This document shows, in pieces, positions 41,921 through 48,502 of a stretch of 48,502 nt of DNA. Numbering within the stretch: position 1 is the stretch's first letter; each line of letters starts with the position of its first letter. The notes under the pieces are model-generated. The model did not search any database and was not told where the DNA came from. It saw only the letters and a list, made by a program, of their open reading frames with translations. Made by a program: the position numbers and the translations under genes. Location: positions 1-48,502 of the forward strand of contig JAJRRA010000014.1 of the NCBI GenBank assembly GCA_024279945.1. The letters run 5' to 3'. The stretch is from Gammaproteobacteria bacterium. GTDB lineage: Bacteria; Pseudomonadota; Gammaproteobacteria; Xanthomonadales; SZUA-36.

Positions 41921-42279
41921 CGTCGGTTGATTTCCTGAATGACGTCTTCTTCTGTCGAGCCGTACTCTTCTTTTATACGCACGACGATGCCAAGGCCCAG
42001 TGCCATAGTTGAGATCCCAACGACGATCGCCGTTAGTATGAGCACCTGCGGCAGTGGGTTGGAGAACACCTGGTTCACAAGACCAGGCTGGAATATCGGC
42101 GCTGTACCACCATCAACCTTACCCATGGTAATGTAGAGCAGGAATACCGCTGCCTGAAACAGGGAGAGCCCAATCAATTTCTTGATCAGGTTGGGTTTTG
42201 CAACAACGGCGTAAAACCCGATCATGAGCAACATCGCAAAAACCCAGTAATGATACAGACGAAGCAGTTCCATTAACAT
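41914..42279 (-). CDS. mrpC: Mrp antiporter subunit MrpC (NuoK-like)
   Basis: A 121-residue three-helix protein like NuoK/MnhC. It shows VAKPNLIKKLIGLSLFQAAV (conserved lysines and helix 2) and PLPQVLILTAIVVGISTMAL (helix 3). The C-terminus is acidic (EEYGSTEEDVIQEINRRW). It overlaps mrpB by 7 bases. It is a core membrane subunit of the Na+/H+ antiporter complex. Confidence 0.9.
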   Translation of the reverse strand: MLMELLRLYHYWVFAMLLMIGFYAVVAKPNLIKKLIGLSLFQAAVFLLYITMGKVDGGTAPIFQPGLVNQVFSNPLPQVLILTAIVVGISTMALGLGIVVRIKEEYGSTEEDVIQEINRRW

Positions 42280-43271
42280 TTCTCGTGACCTCCACGAGCG
42301 GCGAATGCGTGGAAGACGCTAAGCAGCACACCCATGACAGTAGCTCCGACCCCCACCTCAATCAGCAATAAGCCGATATGCTGGCCCGTGATGGGGTTGG
42401 AAGTCAGTACCGAGTAGTCGAGGAAATTGCCGCCAAGCAGCATACTTGCAACCCCTACACCGCCATAAAGCAGGGCTCCGCCGACCATGAGCGCGGTGAG
42501 TACCTGGCGGGGCAGGACAGCCAGTGCCTGCTCTTTGCCTTCAAGCAGCGCGTAGAGGATGAATGCGGCCGCGATGAGGGCGCCCGCCTGAAATCCACCG
42601 CCCGGACCGTAATCACCGTGGAATTGCACGTATAGCCCAAAGAGTAAAATGACCGGGATCAGGAACCGGCCCACCACACGTGGTATGAGGTAGTGACGCA
42701 GTCCCTCACTGGATCTGACAGGCCTGGTTCTGTCTTTTCCTGATCTCATTGCCGGCGCTGAACCAAGGAGGATCAATACGCCGATACCCGCCGTGAACAC
42801 CACGAACACCTCACCGAGTGTGTCATAGCCACGAAAGCTGCCGAGTACGGCAGTCACCGAATTGGGGATATCAATAGACTCAGGCGTATGCTCAAGGTAC
42901 CAGGGAGCGACATGTTGCTGTACCGGGGCCTGCGGGTCGCCGAATCGTGGTTTATCGAAGGTGGCGTAAATTACGATAAGTGCAGTGGCAATCACAACAA
43001 CGAGCGCCAACGGCCGGTTGGTCGAACCGGTGCGTTCGTGCTCACCGGTGAGCGCAAGAGCTCCAAGAAAAAGTACGGTTGAGATACCGGCGCCGATGGT
43101 TGCCTCAGTTAATGCAACATCGGGGGCATCGAGGAGAAAGAATATCACCGCCATCAGCAGGCTGAATATACCAGTGAGCATGATGGCGACGAACAAGTTT
43201 CCGGTACGAACGATAGCAAGTGCCGTAACCACCAACAGTGTAAGGACAAAAGCGCTGAACAAAAAGGTCAC
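42273..43271 (-). CDS. mrpB: Mrp subunit: MrpA C-terminal (DUF4040) domain fused to MrpB
   Basis: A 332-residue membrane protein. The first ~90 residues are the DUF4040/MbhD-like region, normally the end of MrpA, with the clear LLDAPDVALTEATIGAGIST. From about residue 190 it is MnhB: VVGRFLIPVILLFGLYVQFH, GDYGPGGGFQAGALIAAAFI, GVGATVMGVLLSVFHAFAAR. A soluble linker joins the two. The fusion explains why no long mrpA is present in the operon. It overlaps mrpG by 4 bases. Confidence 0.88.
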   Translation of the reverse strand: MTFLFSAFVLTLLVVTALAIVRTGNLFVAIMLTGIFSLLMAVIFFLLDAPDVALTEATIGAGISTVLFLGALALTGEHERTGSTNRPLALVVVIATALIVIYATFDKPRFGDPQAPVQQHVAPWYLEHTPESIDIPNSVTAVLGSFRGYDTLGEVFVVFTAGIGVLILLGSAPAMRSGKDRTRPVRSSEGLRHYLIPRVVGRFLIPVILLFGLYVQFHGDYGPGGGFQAGALIAAAFILYALLEGKEQALAVLPRQVLTALMVGGALLYGGVGVASMLLGGNFLDYSVLTSNPITGQHIGLLLIEVGVGATVMGVLLSVFHAFAARGGHEKC

Positions 43272-43597
43272 TTGCCAGGTTCCTCATCCTCGGTTCTGGC
43301 TTCACCGGGTCGCATACCCGCAAGCAGAGCGGCGCTGGCGAGCGCATTTGACGCGGTCGGACTGGTCAGTAACAGGAAGAGCAGAATCGCGAAGAGCTTG
43401 ATGGCCGCAAGCGATGCCCCGGCTTGTAGCATGATACCCACAATGATCAACACTGCGCCCATGGTGTCGGTCAAACTCGCAGCATGCATACGGGTATAGA
43501 GGTTGGGCATGCGCAATGCGCCCAGACCACCAATGAACACAAATACTCCGCCGAGCGAAAGCAGCAGCCAGCTAATGGCATCCAGCAGCACTCCCAC
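43268..43597 (-). CDS. mrpG: Mrp antiporter subunit MrpG
   Basis: A 109-residue MnhG/PhaG-type subunit with three helices. GGLGALRMPNLYTRMHAASL is the diagnostic motif, followed by TDTMGAVLIIVGIMLQAGAS. It is part of the antiporter membrane complex. It overlaps mrpB and lies 2 bases after mrpF. Confidence 0.92.
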   Translation of the reverse strand: MGVLLDAISWLLLSLGGVFVFIGGLGALRMPNLYTRMHAASLTDTMGAVLIIVGIMLQAGASLAAIKLFAILLFLLLTSPTASNALASAALLAGMRPGEARTEDEEPGK

Positions 43598-43599
43598 GG

Positions 43600-43887
43600 T
43601 CAGTCCCCAGCCTTGTTATTGGACGCTTTGCGTATGGCGCCCCTGCGGAAAAACTCAAGTACGGCCAGCACACCGATGAAGTTGATCAGTGCGTAGGCCA
43701 GGGCGAGGTCGAGGAAATCCGGACGTCCCGAGAGGAATGCAATGATAGAAAGCAGCAGTACAGTCTTGGTGCCAAACATGTTGACCGCGAGCACGCGATC
43801 ATAAACGCTGGGCCCAAGCAGCGCGCGAATGAGAGCCAGCGCCATGGTGGTAAGCGTTGCAATGATGGCGACATAGTACATGCTCAA
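43600..43887 (-). CDS. mrpF: Mrp antiporter subunit MrpF
   Basis: A 95-residue MnhF-type subunit with three helices. LIRALLGPSVYDRVLAVNMF is the family motif, and RPDFLDLALAYALINFIGVL is the third helix. The C-terminus is basic. It overlaps mrpE by 4 bases. Confidence 0.92.
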   Translation of the reverse strand: MSMYYVAIIATLTTMALALIRALLGPSVYDRVLAVNMFGTKTVLLLSIIAFLSGRPDFLDLALAYALINFIGVLAVLEFFRRGAIRKASNNKAGD

Positions 43888-44393
43888 TCCCCTCGCAAAG
43901 CCGCAACACGGCGATTCATTTCACCTGACATCAGGGCTTGTGCACCCTCCTCCGTGAGGCAGTGTACTTTGAGAATTCCATTATGGACATCAAGTGTAAG
44001 CGTGCCTGGCGTCAGCGTGATTGAGTTACCGAGGATGACCTGGTCAACGGGGTGTTGTGCCGTTGCCTCGAGTTCAACAACACGCGGGCTAATCGGTAAG
44101 CGTGGGTCGAGTACGATGCGGGCCACGTCAAGACTGGAAAGCACGACTTCCCTGGTGAGCCAGGCGAGGTAGCCAATTAACTGCGGACGGAAGCGTAGCG
44201 TAAAAAACTGGTTGTCAAAATAGCCCATGCGTCTTGCGAGATAAACGGTGAGCACACAGGAGAACACTCCGAGGCCAAGAGGTATCGGCTTGAATACGCC
44301 CGACCAGAAAATCCATGCGATGGCAAGCATCAAGAACAGCAGCAGCTGCGAAAACCGCGCGCGCCAACGACTCTCCGTCACAGTTTGTGCCAC
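43884..44393 (-). CDS. mrpE: Mrp antiporter subunit MrpE
   Basis: A 169-residue MnhE-type subunit: two or three N-terminal helices (FLMLAIAWIFWSGVFKPIPL), then a cytoplasmic region with DPRLPISPRVVELEATAQHP and SITLTPGTLTLDVHNGILKV, which is characteristic. The start is GTG at 44393 with only a weak Shine-Dalgarno; the next Met lies inside the first helix. It is the first gene of the operon mrpE-F-G-B-C-D-D2-small-D3. A 6-bp stem (TCGTCT-CTC-AGACGA, 44405-44419) lies 12 bases upstream of its start. Confidence 0.9.
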   Translation of the reverse strand: MAQTVTESRWRARFSQLLLFLMLAIAWIFWSGVFKPIPLGLGVFSCVLTVYLARRMGYFDNQFFTLRFRPQLIGYLAWLTREVVLSSLDVARIVLDPRLPISPRVVELEATAQHPVDQVILGNSITLTPGTLTLDVHNGILKVHCLTEEGAQALMSGEMNRRVAALRGD

Positions 44394-44750
44394 GGAAAAA
44401 AACTTCGTCTCTCAGACGAGATTTGAAACATGCTATCACCGTCCTGTATATCTGCGCTGTCCATCAGACAGGAGCGCAAACCAAGAAATCATATCCAACT
44501 TTCAATAGCTCGGAAAATACGACTATTAAGCCTATTATATTCGACTTTATCGAAACATACTATTTTGATATTTTTACGGTTTACGCAATCAATATGCGAT
44601 TTCATTGCAGGTGTCGGCACGTAAGCCAAACATCGCTTCCTGCCTGTCCTGGTGGTGAACTATCTCCATCATCGATTGCTACATAATGGCCCTGATGTCC
44701 ACATACTGAGACAACTATTCTGAACACTGTGCCGTAGAGGAGATCAAAGC
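44394..44750. other. Divergent intergenic region between the Mrp operon and the Usp gene
   Basis: About 357 AT-rich bases. A perfect hairpin (TCGTCT-CTC-AGACGA, 44405-44419) lies at the mrpE 5' end. TATAAT is read on the minus strand at 44539-44534, without a good -35, and could serve the Mrp operon. On the plus strand GAGGAGA precedes the Usp ATG. Short open frames here have no support. Confidence 0.5.
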
Positions 44751-45701
44751 ATGAAGCGTTTCAAGAACATCCTTTTTATTGCAGATGGAAGTCATGGCGA
44801 AAAAGTTGCGCTCAGTCGTGCTATCGCGCTGACAAAGTTAAACGAGGCGAAATTGACCCTCATGGATGTCCTTGATTTGGATGGGGGATATTCAGTTGAC
44901 CCTAAAACCGAACAAACCATTAGCGACCTTCAGCAGGAACTCTGCCGGAACAAACTCGATGAACTCAGACAGATGGGCGAGGAAATTGATGACTTGCCTT
45001 CCGACGGGGTTGTCTCAATCAGTGTCACAACCGGTGATGTCGCAGTTGAGATCATTCGTGCTGTCATACTTAATGATCACGACCTTGTTATCAAGGCGCC
45101 GGAACAACCCGCGGGGGCATTCTTAAGGTTGTTTGGCAGCGTAGACATGAAACTGATGAGAAAAAGTCCATGTGCGGTCTGGATTTGCAAAGATTCCAAG
45201 CAGCAAAACTACCAAAATATACTCGCTGCGGTCGATCTCAATCCGGCACACGCTGAAACGGAAGCACTGTCACGAAAAATAATGACGATTGCATCGTCTC
45301 TGTCAGCAATGGAAAATTGCGATCTGCATGTGGCTCACATTTGGCGCCTGGTCGGGGAACAAAAAATGAGAGCGCAACAGGTCACAACCCAGGCAGTTGA
45401 CCGTCTGCTGGTCAACATTCAAGACAAACTTGAAAGCCAGTTCGAATCTTTGCTGGAGGAGTTTCCGTCCGAACGCCGGTACCCTCACTTGTTGAAGGGA
45501 CAGCCTGGCAGCGTAATTCCCACCATTGTCAAAGCACTTTCGGTCGACCTGATCGTCATCGGCACCGTTGGAAGAACCGGGATACCCGGGTTTATTTTTG
45601 GAAATACGGCTGAAAAGGTACTGGGCGCGGTGGACTGCTCGGTGTTGACGCTCAAGCCGGATGGGTTTGAGAGCCCCATAAGGCTTGATTCTGAACAGTA
45701 A
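44751..45701 (+). CDS. Tandem universal stress protein (UspE-like)
   Basis: A 316-residue protein made of two Usp domains (about 1-145 and 155-305). The second carries the ATP-binding pattern G-2x-G-9x-G-[N] in GTVGRTGIPGFIFGNTAEKV, followed by CSVLTLKP. The first domain starts KNILFIADGSHGEKVALSRA and has lost the full glycine pattern. UspE-type proteins act in stress survival and motility in the cytoplasm. GAGGAGA precedes the ATG. A bidirectional terminator lies downstream. Confidence 0.9.
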   Translation: MKRFKNILFIADGSHGEKVALSRAIALTKLNEAKLTLMDVLDLDGGYSVDPKTEQTISDLQQELCRNKLDELRQMGEEIDDLPSDGVVSISVTTGDVAVEIIRAVILNDHDLVIKAPEQPAGAFLRLFGSVDMKLMRKSPCAVWICKDSKQQNYQNILAAVDLNPAHAETEALSRKIMTIASSLSAMENCDLHVAHIWRLVGEQKMRAQQVTTQAVDRLLVNIQDKLESQFESLLEEFPSERRYPHLLKGQPGSVIPTIVKALSVDLIVIGTVGRTGIPGFIFGNTAEKVLGAVDCSVLTLKPDGFESPIRLDSEQ

Positions 45702-45711
45702 CGGGAAGCCA

Positions 45712-45747
45712 GCGGTTCGAATAGCACACGGGTAGTGCTATCGTCGG
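45712..45747. repeat. Hairpin repeat, copy 2 (CGGTTCGAATAGC type)
   Basis: Aligns with 34392-34427. A perfect 7-bp stem ATAGCAC (45721-45727) pairs with GTGCTAT (45735-45741) around a loop ACGGGTA. Compared with copy 1 the stem base pairs change together. It lies between the Usp gene and the terminator. Confidence 0.5.
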
Positions 45748-45778
45748 CCGACACCGGAAGTGGTGACGTAAGCGTCCC

Positions 45779-45820
45779 CAAAAAAACGGCGGAGTTTTTA
45801 AACCCCGCCGTTCTTATTTT
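45779..45820. terminator. Bidirectional terminator between Usp and katG
   Basis: AACGGCGG (45785-45792) pairs with CCGCCGTT (45805-45812), extended by GTTT/AAAC inside the loop. An A-run lies on the left and TTCTTATTTT on the right. It therefore can stop transcription from both the plus-strand Usp gene and the minus-strand katG gene, which converge here. Confidence 0.85.
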
Positions 45821-45843
45821 CAAAGCTTGCGAAAAGCTTGCGT

Positions 45844-48374
<2,531 letters not shown>

Positions 48375-48502
48375 TTAGCCAGCCCGTGTCAATAGCCAAA
48401 ACAGATCCCTGCCAAATAAATAGCACGGAGTAATCTCATTACCATCGCCGTTAACGTACATCGCACCCGTTATGTCATAGTCTGTGGCATCGGAGCTCAA
48501 AC
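48375..48502 (-). CDS. 3' end of a possible short-chain dehydrogenase (partial)
   Basis: The minus-strand frame entering at the right edge is open for 41 codons to TAA at 48377-48375. It contains SSDATDYDITGAMYVNGDGN, which resembles the C-terminal region of SDR enzymes (SDxxxYxTGxxxYVDGG). The last ~20 residues do not fit the family well, so a frameshift or decay is possible. Confidence 0.35.
   Translation of the reverse strand, partial: LSSDATDYDITGAMYVNGDGNEITPCYLFGRDLFWLLTRAG

Noticed and set aside
45712-45747. GGTTCGAAT, as in a tRNA T-arm
   Set aside because: There is no acceptor stem, anticodon arm or CCA context; the hairpin pairs other bases.

Overview
The window looks like chromosome from a gammaproteobacterium with a mixed heterotrophic and sulfur-oxidising metabolism. 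This rests on gene families only: a TonB-dependent receptor, sHdr sulfur-oxidation genes, an IPTL-CTERM remnant, REP-type palindromes, NhaR/Mrp and KatG. No rRNA, tRNA or CRISPR array was found, so the taxonomic call is an inference.

Layout. (1) 1-8360: a plus-strand operon with an outer-membrane TonB-dependent receptor, an AMP-forming acyl-CoA ligase, an exported type-B carboxylesterase and two acyl-CoA dehydrogenases. It reads as uptake, ester cleavage, CoA activation and first oxidation of an unknown ester or carboxylic acid. (2) 8380-8834: a decayed 3' end of an IPTL-CTERM surface protein and a strong terminator. (3) 8999-16972: a sulfur-oxidising heterodisulfide-reductase-like (sHdr) cluster, dsrE3-hdrC1-hdrB1-hdrA-hyp-hdrC2-hdrB2-unknown-lbpA. 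Its gaps carry a roughly 160-bp MITE-like element (two loci) and REP arrays. (4) 17023-21758: a cysteine-desulfurase-like enzyme facing the sHdr cluster, then gabD-like succinate-semialdehyde dehydrogenase and a second class-V aminotransferase. (5) 21750-26119: a minus-strand operon of a TIR-TM-TPR protein, a small exported protein and a SLOG-type protein with four membrane helices. This is the best candidate for an undescribed signalling or defence system. (6) 26310-29427: exported amidohydrolase and APC permease. (7) 29511-34176: 2-oxoacid:ferredoxin oxidoreductase (alpha, beta) with a GltD-like flavo-iron-sulfur subunit. (8) 34177-35925: repeats, a small membrane protein, a Bax-inhibitor-1/YccA protein and a ribosome hibernation factor. 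(9) 36045-44393: nhaR and a complete Mrp-type Na+/H+ antiporter operon with three MrpD-like subunits. (10) 44751-48502: tandem universal stress protein, bidirectional terminator, exported catalase-peroxidase KatG with an OxyR-like palindrome upstream, and a partial gene end at the right edge.

How the parts fit. sHdr (cytoplasmic sulfane sulfur oxidation with lipoate-binding LbpA) and the 2-oxoacid oxidoreductase would feed low-potential electrons to carriers. Mrp handles Na+/H+ balance under NhaR. KatG, Usp, HPF and YccA form a stress-related set. The TIR/SLOG operon stands alone among metabolic genes, as defence or signalling cassettes often do. Start codons were moved inside several open frames where a Shine-Dalgarno site, a signal peptide or an operon overlap supported it.
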